From Vibrio maerlii (GTDB lineage Bacteria > Pseudomonadota > Gammaproteobacteria > Enterobacterales > Vibrionaceae), in contig NZ_QRHC01000011.1 in assembly GCF_003415655.1 (NCBI RefSeq), positions 95,558 to 159,557 on the forward strand: a stretch of DNA of 64,000 nucleotides, read 5' to 3'. Made by a program: the position numbers and the translations under genes. The notes below the pieces were generated by a model. It had not been told where the DNA came from and ran no database searches. It saw only the letters and a list, made by a program, of their open reading frames with translations. Shown here one piece after another: positions 32,451 through 41,561 of the stretch. The number at the start of each line of letters is the position of its first letter. The first letter of the stretch is position 1.

Positions 32451-33827
32451 ATGGGCGATACCGATCGTAAAATATTTGTTCTAGACACCAACATTCTACT
32501 TCACGAACCTCACGCAATATTCTCTTTCCAAGAACACGACATCGTCATCCCAATGACAGTCCTCGAAGAACTCGACAGAATCAAAGACAGTAAGCGCGAT
32601 ATTGCTCGTGACGCTCGCGTTGCAATTCGTAGCTTAGAAGACATATTCCGTGATGTCACACCCGATGAAATATCAGAGGGCATCGCATTTAACAGCGACA
32701 AGAGCGCCTCTGGCTCTATCGCGATTCTTGCCGATTACGAACTGCATGAAACCGTAAAGGCATTTGCAGACAAGGCAGGCGATAACCGGATTCTCAATGC
32801 CGTCATTTATCTGCAAAACAAGCGAGCTCCACGTGAAGTGGTACTTGTAACGAAAGACATTAACATGCGCCTACGTGCCAAAGGTGCCGGTGTGCGTTTT
32901 GTTGAAGATTACCGCACCGATCAATTAATTGATGACGTTCAATACCTCACTAAAGGGTTTCAGCAATGTGATGGAGATTTTTGGTCCACAATCGATAATG
33001 TGGAGAGTCAATCTCGCGCTGGCAAAACCTTCCACACTCTCGATAAAGAACCATTTGAACCCACTTTTTTGAATCAATACTTAATTGATAAAGAGAGTGA
33101 CTTTGCCGCACGTGTTGAAGAAATTAACGATGAAAAACTGGTACTACGAGATCTTAGCCGCGAACGTATGATGCACCGCAGGGCCTGGGACATCAGTGCA
33201 AAAAACATTTATCAAGGCATGGCGTTAGATGCCCTATTAGACCCTGATATTGACTTGGTGATCCTAACGGGTGCTGCGGGTAGTGGTAAAACTTTACTTG
33301 CGATGGCAGCCGCGCTTGAGCAGACCGTTGAGAGAAAAATGTTTGATAAAATCATCGTGACTCGAAATACGCCAGACATCGGCGAATCGATTGGCTTCTT
33401 ACCTGGGAGTGAAGAAGAGAAGATGCTGCCATGGCTCGCTGCGGTAACCGACACACTAGAAGCGTTACACAAGAACGATCACTGTACCGAAGGCTCAATG
33501 AAGTACATTTGCGAGAAGGCCAATATTCAGTTTAAGTCGATCAACTTTATGCGTGGCCGCTCAATACAGAATGCCTTTGTACTGCTCGACGAGTGTCAAA
33601 ACCTGACCGCTTCACAGATAAAGACCATTATCACTCGATGCGGCGAAGGAACTAAAATCGTCTGCTCAGGTAACCTCGCCCAAATAGATTCACCCTATCT
33701 AACCCCTGTGACATCAGGGCTCACGTATATGGTTGAGCGATTTAAGAGCTTTGAAGGCAGTGCCAACATCCACTTAAATGGTGTGGTACGCAGTCGACTT
33801 GCGGAATTTGCCGAAGAGAATCTATAG
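32451..33827 (+). CDS. PIN-PhoH fusion protein (RNase/ATPase, PhoH2/YlaK type)
   Basis: 458 residues joining an N-terminal PIN ribonuclease domain (about 1-150; FVLDTNILLH, VLEELDRIK and later acidic residues of the active site) to a C-terminal PhoH ATPase domain. The Walker A GAAGSGKTLLA is near 274-284, the Walker B-like FVLLDECQNL near 383, and SGNLAQIDSPYL follows. Members of this group couple RNA unwinding or processing with cleavage. AAGGAGC precedes the ATG. It stands alone and converges on thiQ with only 15 bases between, no terminator hairpin visible. Confidence 0.92.
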   Translation: MGDTDRKIFVLDTNILLHEPHAIFSFQEHDIVIPMTVLEELDRIKDSKRDIARDARVAIRSLEDIFRDVTPDEISEGIAFNSDKSASGSIAILADYELHETVKAFADKAGDNRILNAVIYLQNKRAPREVVLVTKDINMRLRAKGAGVRFVEDYRTDQLIDDVQYLTKGFQQCDGDFWSTIDNVESQSRAGKTFHTLDKEPFEPTFLNQYLIDKESDFAARVEEINDEKLVLRDLSRERMMHRRAWDISAKNIYQGMALDALLDPDIDLVILTGAAGSGKTLLAMAAALEQTVERKMFDKIIVTRNTPDIGESIGFLPGSEEEKMLPWLAAVTDTLEALHKNDHCTEGSMKYICEKANIQFKSINFMRGRSIQNAFVLLDECQNLTASQIKTIITRCGEGTKIVCSGNLAQIDSPYLTPVTSGLTYMVERFKSFEGSANIHLNGVVRSRLAEFAEENL

Positions 33828-33842
33828 AGAACCCCCTGTAGA

Positions 33843-34547
33843 TTACTCACCCGCTTTAACAAACCGAGCCAGCGACGTTTCATGATGTTGGGACGTTAGC
33901 TGGCTGATTTCGTCATGTACAAGCACCTTTTTGTCATCGATAAAGGCAAAATGGCTTGCAATGGTTCGAGCATCACTGAGGTGGTGCGTTACCATGATCA
34001 CCGTGATATTGCGCTCTGCTGCAAGCTGCTTTACCAGAGCCAACATCTCTTCACGTAAAATAGGATCTAGTGCTGAAAATGGCTCATCCAACAACCATAG
34101 TGAATGAGGTTGAACAAAGCAACGAGCTAGAGCAACACGCTGTCGCTGACCACCAGAAAGCTGCTCTGGTAATCTATCTAAATATTCAATCAACCCAACC
34201 TGCTCTGCAGCTTGTTCGACCGCTAATTTTTGTTGAGCAGATAGACGCAATGCAGGGTTAAGCCCCAAACCAATGTTATCACGCACAGATAAATGGGAAA
34301 AAAGGTTGTGCTCTTGGAAAAGCATCGCAAGGGGGCGTTGGTAAGGTTCTAGTTTAACTAGAGAGTTACCGTTCACACTGATCTCTCCGCTTTCAGGAAA
34401 GATAAACCCAGCAATCAAACTGAGTAGTGTTGATTTGCCTGCACCACTTGGTCCCATCAACGCCAAGCACTCGCCTTGTTTTACACTCAAATCGAAAGTG
34501 AAAAGGTCTTTATGATAACGGTAGTTTACCTGTTCCAAACAAAGCAT
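33843..34547 (-). CDS. thiQ: Thiamine ABC transporter, ATP-binding protein
   Basis: 234-residue ABC ATPase: Walker A GPSGAGKST near 32-40, signature LSGGQRQRVALAR, Walker B LWLLDEPFSALD and the switch His in VTHHL. It is the last gene of thiB-thiP-thiQ, 2 bases after thiP, and belongs to the importer of thiamine and its phosphates. Confidence 0.94.
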   Translation of the reverse strand: MLCLEQVNYRYHKDLFTFDLSVKQGECLALMGPSGAGKSTLLSLIAGFIFPESGEISVNGNSLVKLEPYQRPLAMLFQEHNLFSHLSVRDNIGLGLNPALRLSAQQKLAVEQAAEQVGLIEYLDRLPEQLSGGQRQRVALARCFVQPHSLWLLDEPFSALDPILREEMLALVKQLAAERNITVIMVTHHLSDARTIASHFAFIDDKKVLVHDEISQLTSQHHETSLARFVKAGE

Positions 34548-34549
34548 GA

Positions 34550-36151
34550 TTATTTCACCTGAATTGAGTTTTTTGCGCGACGAGTCAACACCTTTTCAAT
34601 CAAGGCAAAGCTCAACACACTCAAGAATAGAAGAGTTAGAGACACCACCGCCGCAGACTCCATTTGATAACTGCCTAGTAACTGGAAAAGATACAGCGGT
34701 AGGGTTTGAAAGTCTTGGCTACCAAATAACGCAATCGCACTTAAATCGCCCATAGACATCATAAAGCTGATCGCCAAGGCGTTGGCCATTGGTTGACGCA
34801 GTGCTCGCCACTCGACCAAACGAAAACGGTTAAAGCCCGTCATCCCTAAACTCGGACACAATAATTGATACTGTTGAGCCGTGTGCAACATAGGCTGAGC
34901 CAAGGTTTTTATCACATAAGGCAAAGCCATCAAGGCATTAACCAGAATGACAATCCCAAATGCGAGGCTAAACACATCGGTAATATTACGCAATAACAGG
35001 AACAATCCAGTGCTAATCACCAGACCCGGAGTCACTAGAATTATAGTTCCAAGTAACTCAAGTTTATCCGCCAGAAAAGCGCGATATGAGAGACGCAATG
35101 ATCGGCTAGTCCAGAGTACTGCTACACCCGTACATAGCGAGATTACACTTGCACAAACTGCGACTTGAACCGAGCTCATCAAAGCTTGCCAATAAGCAGA
35201 AATGGTCAATACATCAAAAAAGCTCGAGTTAATACCGCTTATTATCACCGTCAGTAATGGTGGAACAACCACAAGCACAGCAAAGCCAATCCATGCTGCA
35301 TCCCACGCTCGAGCTTTAAGGTTGTCCTTAATGAGTATCGCTTGCGAGTGAATACGCCCTTGGCTAACAGCTATCGGTTTAGCAAGACGCTGAATGGATA
35401 GTGCAAGTACACCACATAACAACATCTGCCATAGGGCTAAAATTGCACCGGCTTGTAGGTCAAAATCAAACTTAATTGCCTGGTAAATCGCTAGCTCAAT
35501 AGTGGTCGCTCGTGGCCCGCCACCTAACGCCATAACCGTGGCAAAACTGGTGAAACAGAGCATAAAGACCAACCCACAGACGTGCGGGAGTTGCTGCTTC
35601 ATTCGCGGCCACTCTACCAAGCGAAACTTGCTCCAATGCCCCATACCTAAATGCGCGCACAACTTGTGCTGCTCATAAGGCACGGTATCCAATGCCTGCA
35701 GCAGTAATCGACTTGCATAAGGTAGGTTGAAGAAAACATGGGCGAGCAAGATACCATTTAAGCCATAGATGGAATATTCAAACTCACTGCCAAACCATTG
35801 CCACAGTTCAGCCAGTAACCCACTACGACCATAAATGGCCAATAATCCAAACACTCCCACTAGAACGGGGAGAACAAGAGTAGAAGCAAACAGCTTCAGT
35901 AACAGCGAACGACCTTTAAAACGACGTCGTGACAGTGCATGAGCAACCGGAATCGCTAGACCGACGCTTAGTAGCGTTGAGAGAAAAGCTTGATAAAAAC
36001 TGAATCGCGTGACGTGACGATAGTAGGGATCAGACCATATCAGACTGATATCAAGTGATGGGGCATAGCTCAGCAATGCCCCGACTGAAGAAACTACAAA
36101 TGCCGCGATCACCAATGCAACCCATAAGCCGATTGTCGGCGTCTTACGCAT
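34550..36151 (-). CDS. thiP: Thiamine ABC transporter, permease
   Basis: 533 residues with about twelve transmembrane segments in two homologous halves, the fused-permease type. Each half carries an EAA loop that contacts ThiQ (GHWSKFRLVEWPRMK in the first, GFNRFRLVEWRALR in the second). The duplicated RLVEW motif makes the internal repeat obvious. It starts 39 bases after thiB. Confidence 0.94.
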   Translation of the reverse strand: MRKTPTIGLWVALVIAAFVVSSVGALLSYAPSLDISLIWSDPYYRHVTRFSFYQAFLSTLLSVGLAIPVAHALSRRRFKGRSLLLKLFASTLVLPVLVGVFGLLAIYGRSGLLAELWQWFGSEFEYSIYGLNGILLAHVFFNLPYASRLLLQALDTVPYEQHKLCAHLGMGHWSKFRLVEWPRMKQQLPHVCGLVFMLCFTSFATVMALGGGPRATTIELAIYQAIKFDFDLQAGAILALWQMLLCGVLALSIQRLAKPIAVSQGRIHSQAILIKDNLKARAWDAAWIGFAVLVVVPPLLTVIISGINSSFFDVLTISAYWQALMSSVQVAVCASVISLCTGVAVLWTSRSLRLSYRAFLADKLELLGTIILVTPGLVISTGLFLLLRNITDVFSLAFGIVILVNALMALPYVIKTLAQPMLHTAQQYQLLCPSLGMTGFNRFRLVEWRALRQPMANALAISFMMSMGDLSAIALFGSQDFQTLPLYLFQLLGSYQMESAAVVSLTLLFLSVLSFALIEKVLTRRAKNSIQVK

Positions 36152-36190
36152 TTTGTGTTCCTGTTTACTTAAGTGAGAGTCTAGATGATT

Positions 36191-37198
36191 TTAGAACGTT
36201 AGAGCGCTCTGCCATTCACGTATCCAGCCTTTACGCTTGCTCGCAATTTCATCTGAACCAAAGCTCAGCGATTTTTGTGGCAGCGTTAAGGTTTCAAAGC
36301 CTTGTGGCAATTCAACGTCAGTCACTGGATACATCCAGTTGCCCGTAGGCATTGCTGACTGAAACTCATCACTCAACACAAAGCTCATAAACGCATCAGC
36401 AAGTTCTGTATTCTTCGTACTCTTCACTTTTGCTGCCACTTCAACTTGTGTGTAATGACCTTCTGCAAAATCTGCTGCCGCATACTTAGCATCGTTCTCT
36501 GCAATCAAATGATAAGCAGGAGATGTGGTGTACGAAAGTACAAGATCTGACTCACCCTCGAGGAACATTGAGTAAGCTTCTGACCAACCTTTAGTCACGG
36601 TTACCGTCTTCTTCGATAGCTGCTGCCAAGCGTTTGCTGCGTCATCACCGTATACCGACTTCATCCACAGCATCAGGCCTTGTCCCGGAGTCGAGGTTCG
36701 TGGATCTTGATAGATAACCTTAAGGTCATCACGCTCTTCCACCAGCTCCTTCAAGCTTTTTGGCGGGTTCGCAAGCTTCTCAGTATTATAAACAAACGCG
36801 AAGTAACCGAAGTCATAAGGAACAAAAGTACCGTTGTTCCATCCACCTGGTAATGTCACCTTGCTTGTATCCACATTATGTTTAGCAAGTAGATCTGTTT
36901 TGATTGCTTCTGCCATCAGGTTGTTATCCAAACCCAGCACTACATCCGCTTTGCTGTTTTTACCTTCAAGACGAAGACGATTAAGGATAGAAACCCCATC
37001 ATCAAGAGCAACAAATTCAAGATTACAACCACACTGTTTTTCGAACGCGGCTTCAACTTTAGGGCCAGGGCCCCAATCAGCAGCAAATGAGCTGTAGGTA
37101 TAAACTGTCAAAGTATTGTCAGCTGCTTGAGCTGAAAATGAGCCGAGGGTGGTAATGGCTAACGCTAATGTAGATGGGGTAGATAAGATGGTTTTCAC
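36191..37198 (-). CDS. thiB: Thiamine-binding periplasmic protein
   Basis: 335-residue extracellular solute-binding protein (TbpA). A signal peptide ends around residue 25 (SFSAQA-ADN), then LTVYTYSSFAADWGPGPKV, typical of thiamine binders, with the aromatic-rich GWSEAYSMFLEGESDLVLSY segment in the second lobe. It is the first gene of the thi transport operon and sits behind a TPP riboswitch. Thiamine, TMP and TPP are the likely ligands, as in E. coli. Confidence 0.94.
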   Translation of the reverse strand: MKTILSTPSTLALAITTLGSFSAQAADNTLTVYTYSSFAADWGPGPKVEAAFEKQCGCNLEFVALDDGVSILNRLRLEGKNSKADVVLGLDNNLMAEAIKTDLLAKHNVDTSKVTLPGGWNNGTFVPYDFGYFAFVYNTEKLANPPKSLKELVEERDDLKVIYQDPRTSTPGQGLMLWMKSVYGDDAANAWQQLSKKTVTVTKGWSEAYSMFLEGESDLVLSYTTSPAYHLIAENDAKYAAADFAEGHYTQVEVAAKVKSTKNTELADAFMSFVLSDEFQSAMPTGNWMYPVTDVELPQGFETLTLPQKSLSFGSDEIASKRKGWIREWQSALTF

Positions 37199-37284
37199 TG
37201 TTCGCTCTCCGTGTATAACAGTGCAGCACTATGGATACTGCAAAAAGTTGAGCGGCACAGGCTTGAGACGGAGATATAGAATCC

Positions 37285-37389
37285 CTCACTCAATTCCTAC
37301 GCCAGCATTATCTGGTTCAGGTTTACGGGTCCCAAGCGTCGCTTGATCTCAGCACCTACCACTCGATAGTTTGCTCCCCGATGAGTGAG
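37285..37389 (-). promoter_or_regulatory. TPP riboswitch (thi box)
   Basis: On the minus strand the conserved thi-box blocks appear in order: CATCGGGGAGC, GTGCTGAGAT, GGGACCCGT, AACCTGAACCAGATAATG and GCTGGCGTAGGAATTG. The outer helix P1 is formed by CTCACTCA (37382-37389) and TGAGTGAG (37285-37292). It lies about 85 bases upstream of the thiB ATG, so it probably controls translation or termination of the thiBPQ transport operon in response to TPP. Confidence 0.95.
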
Positions 37390-37478
37390 AAAGATTGTAT
37401 AAGGTATTACGTTCTCTGGCTAATTTAATTTTCGTACCTATTGAGCCAGTGAATTATTATTAAGCCCATGATGTAGGG

Positions 37479-38105
37479 CTATCGTTGGTCGTAACCCCAA
37501 CGTGGCACAAGGCCTTGCTCGACACCTAAATGGTCCAAGATTCGAGCAACCATAAAATCAATCAGGTCTTCAATCGACTTAGGTTGATGATAAAAACCGG
37601 GGGCTGCAGGCATAATAGTGACGCCCATTTGTGAAAGCTTATGCATGTTCTCCAAGTGCAGCGTAGAGAAGGGTGTTTCACGCACTACCAGTAACAACTG
37701 ACCACGCTCTTTCATCACAACATCGGCAGCGCGTTCTATTAGATTGTCTGACATGCCATGAGCAATAGAAGCCACGCTCCCCGCAGAGCATGGGCAAACC
37801 ACCATCTGTTTAGGTGCTGCCGATCCCGAAGCAACAGGAGAGAACCAATCATCCTTACCACACACAGTAAGCTTCGACTCATCACACCCTAAGTGCTCGA
37901 CCAGCGCCTTCTGCGCTGCATCAGGGCCTGATGGCAACTTAAGGTCGTGCTCTGTCGCCAACACCACACGGGCTGCAGAAGAAATGAGTAAATAAACGTG
38001 ATAATCAGCAGCAATCAAACACTCGAGTAGACGCAAGCCATAAGGCGCTCCAGAGGCACCAGTGAAGGCGAGCGTAATTGCTTTAGATTCAGAATGGCTT
38101 ACCAC
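37479..38105 (-). CDS. ubiX: Flavin prenyltransferase UbiX
   Basis: Makes the prenylated FMN cofactor used by the UbiD decarboxylase of ubiquinone synthesis. The 208 residues show the flavoprotein motif LAFTGASGAPYGLRLLE at the N-terminus, then VASGSAAPKQMVVCPCSAGSVASIAHG and RETPFSTLHLENM. The start is a GTG at 38105 directly after the mpl TAG, with GAGGGG upstream on the minus strand; no closer ATG exists. It is co-transcribed with mpl. Confidence 0.93.
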   Translation of the reverse strand: MVSHSESKAITLAFTGASGAPYGLRLLECLIAADYHVYLLISSAARVVLATEHDLKLPSGPDAAQKALVEHLGCDESKLTVCGKDDWFSPVASGSAAPKQMVVCPCSAGSVASIAHGMSDNLIERAADVVMKERGQLLLVVRETPFSTLHLENMHKLSQMGVTIMPAAPGFYHQPKSIEDLIDFMVARILDHLGVEQGLVPRWGYDQR

Positions 38106-39464
38106 CTATGATTTCCCCTCGAGTGCTTGCATAAGCTTGCCGTGAATACCCTCAAAACCACCATTGCTCATCACTAAAATTTGGTCGCCAGGCTTCGCTT
38201 CAGCAGCGATAATTGTCACCAGTTCATCGATGTTGGCTGATGTTGAAGCGGGTTGAGTACAAGCCTGAGCTACATCCTTTACCGGCCAAGCAATATTACT
38301 CGGCTGATATAGATAAACGCTGTCAGCCTGCTCTAACGATGCGGCTAAGGTATCTTTGTGTACACCACGTTTCATGGTTGCAGAACGGGGCTCTAATACC
38401 GCAATAATCTTGCTATCACCCACCTTGTTACGCAAACCACCAACCGTTAGCTCAATAGCGGTTGGATGATGAGCAAAGTCATCATAAACAGCGACCCCAT
38501 TCACCTCACCTTTTAATTCTAGACGACGTTTGGTGTTGATGAACTTAGCTAAAGACTCACAGGCAAGATCAGGGGTTACACCAACATGTCGCGCTGCAGC
38601 AATGGCCATCAAGGCATTGTCGACATTATGATCACCAACAAGATCCCACTTCACGACGCCACAGAGTTTGTCATCAAGGTAAACCTCAAATTCAGAACCA
38701 TCTTTGATCAACTTGTTCGCACGCCAGTTTCCTTCTTCACCTGTAAATTCTCGCTCACTCCAGCAACCACGTTCTAATACATCCTCAATGGCTTGATCAG
38801 ACTTTGGTGCAAGAATACGACCATTCCCAGGCACAGTGCGAACCAAATGGTGGAATTGACGCTTGATCGCTTCAAGATCATCAAAGATATCAGCATGATC
38901 AAACTCAAGATTGTTCATCACGAGTGTGCGAGGGTGATAGTGAACAAACTTAGAACGTTTATCGAAGAAAGCACTGTCATACTCATCGGCTTCCACCACG
39001 AAAAACATGCTCTCACCCAAGCGAGCAGAGATACCAAAGTTGCCAAGAACGCCACCAACAAGGAAACCCGGTTGATAACCACAGTCTTCCAGTATCCAGG
39101 TCAACATGCTTGATGTCGTCGTTTTACCATGAGTACCCGACACAGCCAGTACCCAGCGGTCATGCAACAAAAACTCTTGCAGCCACTGAGGCCCTGAGGT
39201 GTAGCGCAGGTTGTTATCCAATACATACTCAACACAAGGGTTACCGCGGCTCATTGCGTTGCCAATCACGACTAAGTCAGGTCTTGGTTCTAGCTGGTTA
39301 GGATCGAACCCTTCGATGATCTCAATGCCTTGAGACTCAAGCAGTGTGCTCATTGGCGGGTAAACATTAGCATCACAGCCAGTCACCTTATGCCCAAGCT
39401 GACGAGCCAATAATGCAGCGCCTCCCATGAAGGTGCCACAAATGCCTAGAATATGAATATGCAT
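38106..39464 (-). CDS. mpl: UDP-N-acetylmuramate:L-Ala-gamma-D-Glu-meso-DAP ligase
   Basis: Recycles cell-wall tripeptide onto UDP-MurNAc. The 452-residue Mur ligase starts MHIHILGICGTFMGG. The ATP-binding SGTHGKTTTSSML is near 109-121 and the DDFAHHPTAI motif further on is typical of MurC/Mpl. ATG 39464 is preferred over one six codons upstream because GAGGA lies at proper distance. It is divergent from fbp and contiguous with ubiX. Confidence 0.95.
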   Translation of the reverse strand: MHIHILGICGTFMGGAALLARQLGHKVTGCDANVYPPMSTLLESQGIEIIEGFDPNQLEPRPDLVVIGNAMSRGNPCVEYVLDNNLRYTSGPQWLQEFLLHDRWVLAVSGTHGKTTTSSMLTWILEDCGYQPGFLVGGVLGNFGISARLGESMFFVVEADEYDSAFFDKRSKFVHYHPRTLVMNNLEFDHADIFDDLEAIKRQFHHLVRTVPGNGRILAPKSDQAIEDVLERGCWSEREFTGEEGNWRANKLIKDGSEFEVYLDDKLCGVVKWDLVGDHNVDNALMAIAAARHVGVTPDLACESLAKFINTKRRLELKGEVNGVAVYDDFAHHPTAIELTVGGLRNKVGDSKIIAVLEPRSATMKRGVHKDTLAASLEQADSVYLYQPSNIAWPVKDVAQACTQPASTSANIDELVTIIAAEAKPGDQILVMSNGGFEGIHGKLMQALEGKS

Positions 39465-39614
39465 GGTTGTTGTAATCCTCAAAAGTTCTGATTGGTATCA
39501 TGAACGATCCCCCTCATACGAGCAAGCATGCAACCAAGCTAAATTTACCTTGAGAAGTGAGATCTCAAACAGTTAGTTCATTACTAATAATAAGATCATG
39601 GATATAGAATCGTC

Positions 39615-39675
39615 TGGTTAGATTAAATAGTCATACAAATAGAAGTCTCAATAGAGTCCATGCTTAATCTAACCA
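39615..39675. promoter_or_regulatory. Perfect 12-bp inverted repeat upstream of fbp
   Basis: TGGTTAGATTAA (39615-39626) and TTAATCTAACCA (39664-39675) are exact complements separated by 37 bases, ending 31 bases before the fbp ATG. They could be paired operator half-sites or a long-range stem in the fbp 5' untranslated region. No known consensus is recognised. Confidence 0.55.
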
Positions 39676-39706
39676 CACCCCCAATTAAAATTGCTAAGGA
39701 CCACTC

Positions 39707-40720
39707 ATGTCTGAAACACTCACTCTTGGTGAATTCATCGTTGAAAAACAACATGACTTCCCACATGCCACAGGTGATCTTTCTTCACTACTGGCTTCCA
39801 TTCGCTTGGCTGCAAAAATCGTTAACCGCGAGATTAATAAAGCAGGACTTGTGGATATTACTGGCTCAGTTGGACACTCAAATGTACAGGGCGAAGAACA
39901 GCAAAAGCTTGATCTATACGCTAATGACAAGTTTAAAGCCGCTCTAGAAGCCCGTGATCAGGTTTGTGGTGTCGCCAGTGAAGAAGAAGATGAGGCAGTA
40001 GCATTCAATAAAGAGCTTAACAAGAACGCCAAGTATGTTGTGCTAATGGATCCACTCGATGGCTCATCGAACATTGATGTAAACGTGTCAGTTGGTACCA
40101 TTTTTTCTATCTATCGCCGTGTATCACCGATTGGTACTCCACCAACTGAAGAGGATTTTCTACAGCCTGGCAACAAACAAGTTGCTGCGGGTTATGTTAT
40201 CTACGGCTCTTCAACGATGCTGGTGTACACCACGGGTAATGGTGTTAATGGCTTTACCTATGACCCATCAATCGGCTCATTCTGCCTATCTCATGAAAAC
40301 ATGATGATCCCAGATGATGGCAAAATTTACTCCATCAACGAAGGTAACTACATTCGCTTTCCAGTGGGTGTAAAAAAATACATCAAGTACTGTCAGGAAA
40401 ATGTACCTGAAGATAATCGTCCATACACATCTCGCTACATTGGCTCTTTAGTATCGGACTTCCACCGTAACCTGCTAAAAGGCGGTATCTACTTGTACCC
40501 AAGCACTCAAAGCCACCCGAATGGTAAGCTTCGTTTACTTTATGAGTGCAACCCAATGGCATTCTTAATGGAACAAGCGGGCGGTATCGCCTCGGATGGT
40601 GAAAACCGCATTATGGATATCAAACCAACGGAGCTACATCAGCGTGTACCTTTCTTTGTTGGTTCGAAAAACATGGTAAGCAAAGTCGAAGAGTTTTTAC
40701 ACGAATATCGCGACGCGTAA
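39707..40720 (+). CDS. fbp: Fructose-1,6-bisphosphatase, class I
   Basis: Gluconeogenic enzyme removing the C1 phosphate of fructose-1,6-bisphosphate. The 337 residues carry the metal-binding DPLDGSSNIDVNVSVGTIFSIY near 119-140 and GGIYLYP and KLRLLYECNPMAFLMEQAGG in the substrate-binding half. Allosteric control by AMP is known for the family. It is divergent from mpl. A shared terminator separates it from the convergent ytfP-DUF2799 side. Confidence 0.96.
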   Translation: MSETLTLGEFIVEKQHDFPHATGDLSSLLASIRLAAKIVNREINKAGLVDITGSVGHSNVQGEEQQKLDLYANDKFKAALEARDQVCGVASEEEDEAVAFNKELNKNAKYVVLMDPLDGSSNIDVNVSVGTIFSIYRRVSPIGTPPTEEDFLQPGNKQVAAGYVIYGSSTMLVYTTGNGVNGFTYDPSIGSFCLSHENMMIPDDGKIYSINEGNYIRFPVGVKKYIKYCQENVPEDNRPYTSRYIGSLVSDFHRNLLKGGIYLYPSTQSHPNGKLRLLYECNPMAFLMEQAGGIASDGENRIMDIKPTELHQRVPFFVGSKNMVSKVEEFLHEYRDA

Positions 40721-40733
40721 ACCTCTCCAGCTC

Positions 40734-40780
40734 AAAAAACGAAAAGGGACGCTTACTGTAAAGCGTCCCTTTCTGTTTAA
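40734..40780. terminator. Bidirectional terminator between fbp and the DUF2799 gene
   Basis: AAAGGGACGCTT (40743-40754) pairs with AAGCGTCCCTTT (40761-40772). Plus tail TTCTGTTT; on the minus side a run of T's comes from AAAAAACGAAA. Confidence 0.88.
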
Positions 40781-40789
40781 TCAATATTA

Positions 40790-41149
40790 CTACATGCGTC
40801 CCGATGGCTTCGAGGCACGACCGGTGTCGTAATCCTGTCGAAAACGCCAATCAAGCTCATCGCAAATCCCTAGATATGTTCGCCCTGTTATCCCAAGTAA
40901 GTAAGCATCTTGCTGACAATAGGCTGCACGCCCTTCTTCATAACCTTCGCTATACGCCATAAACAGTTCTTGATTGACGGCTTCAGAGCTACTGTATTTG
41001 GCCATTTTAGTTTCTGACTTTTTCAACCACCCTTTCTGAGCTTGATCGACACCAAATTGTCGCCAAGTTTCACTGTTGTTGGCTAAAGGCTCAGGCTGAC
41101 TGCAACCGACCAACATAAAAATAAAGGTCACAGCTATTAGTATCTTCAT
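40790..41149 (-). CDS. DUF2799-type lipoprotein
   Basis: 119 residues with a lipoprotein signal (lipobox LVGC, Cys16), so a small envelope lipoprotein. The body shows the DUF2799-like repeated amphipathic pattern (WRQFGVDQAQKG, AYSEGYEEGRAAYC, DWRFRQDYDTGRAS) with two cysteines besides the lipidated one (about residues 78 and 95). The function is unknown. It follows ytfP by 33 bases and is last in the tamA-tamB-ytfP unit. Confidence 0.78.
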   Translation of the reverse strand: MKILIAVTFIFMLVGCSQPEPLANNSETWRQFGVDQAQKGWLKKSETKMAKYSSSEAVNQELFMAYSEGYEEGRAAYCQQDAYLLGITGRTYLGICDELDWRFRQDYDTGRASKPSGRM

Positions 41150-41182
41150 GAGTGTCTCCTTTTAGATCATGAGTCAGCTGAC

Positions 41183-41536
41183 TCACACTCGCTGACACCA
41201 ATCTCCTGATACGATCTCTTCATCGTGTTGGATCGACTGTTGATATAGATAGATCCAGGCTGAGCCATAGGGAGTATCGATTTTCTCGCGACGATATTCA
41301 TTGGGAATATCTTCGAGAATATCCAATTGGTTCAATACCTCTGCGGTAATGCGATATACCTCACCCACCACCGTTTGGTGTCCCTTTATAAGACCGGGGT
41401 ACTCTCCCAAATCATACAAAGCGTAATCTGAAGTGGTTTCAAATCGACCGAGGTACTCACTTTCTCGCAGGTAGTGGTGATTACTTTCGCCCTGTCTCAA
41501 GGTGCCATAAACAAAAACGATATGTGGAGATTCCAT
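41183..41536 (-). CDS. ytfP: Gamma-glutamylcyclotransferase-like protein (YtfP family)
   Basis: 117 residues with the GGCT fold signature VYGTLRQGESNHHYL at the N-terminus and a conserved Glu in VGEVYRI. The family acts on gamma-glutamyl compounds or amine adducts; a specific substrate cannot be given. ATG 41536 is chosen over GTG 41542 because GAGGTGAG lies just upstream. It lies after tamB, as in E. coli (tamA-tamB-ytfP). Confidence 0.88.
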   Translation of the reverse strand: MESPHIVFVYGTLRQGESNHHYLRESEYLGRFETTSDYALYDLGEYPGLIKGHQTVVGEVYRITAEVLNQLDILEDIPNEYRREKIDTPYGSAWIYLYQQSIQHDEEIVSGDWCQRV

Positions 41537-41561
41537 TCTCACCTCAGTACGGCGTCAGCCG

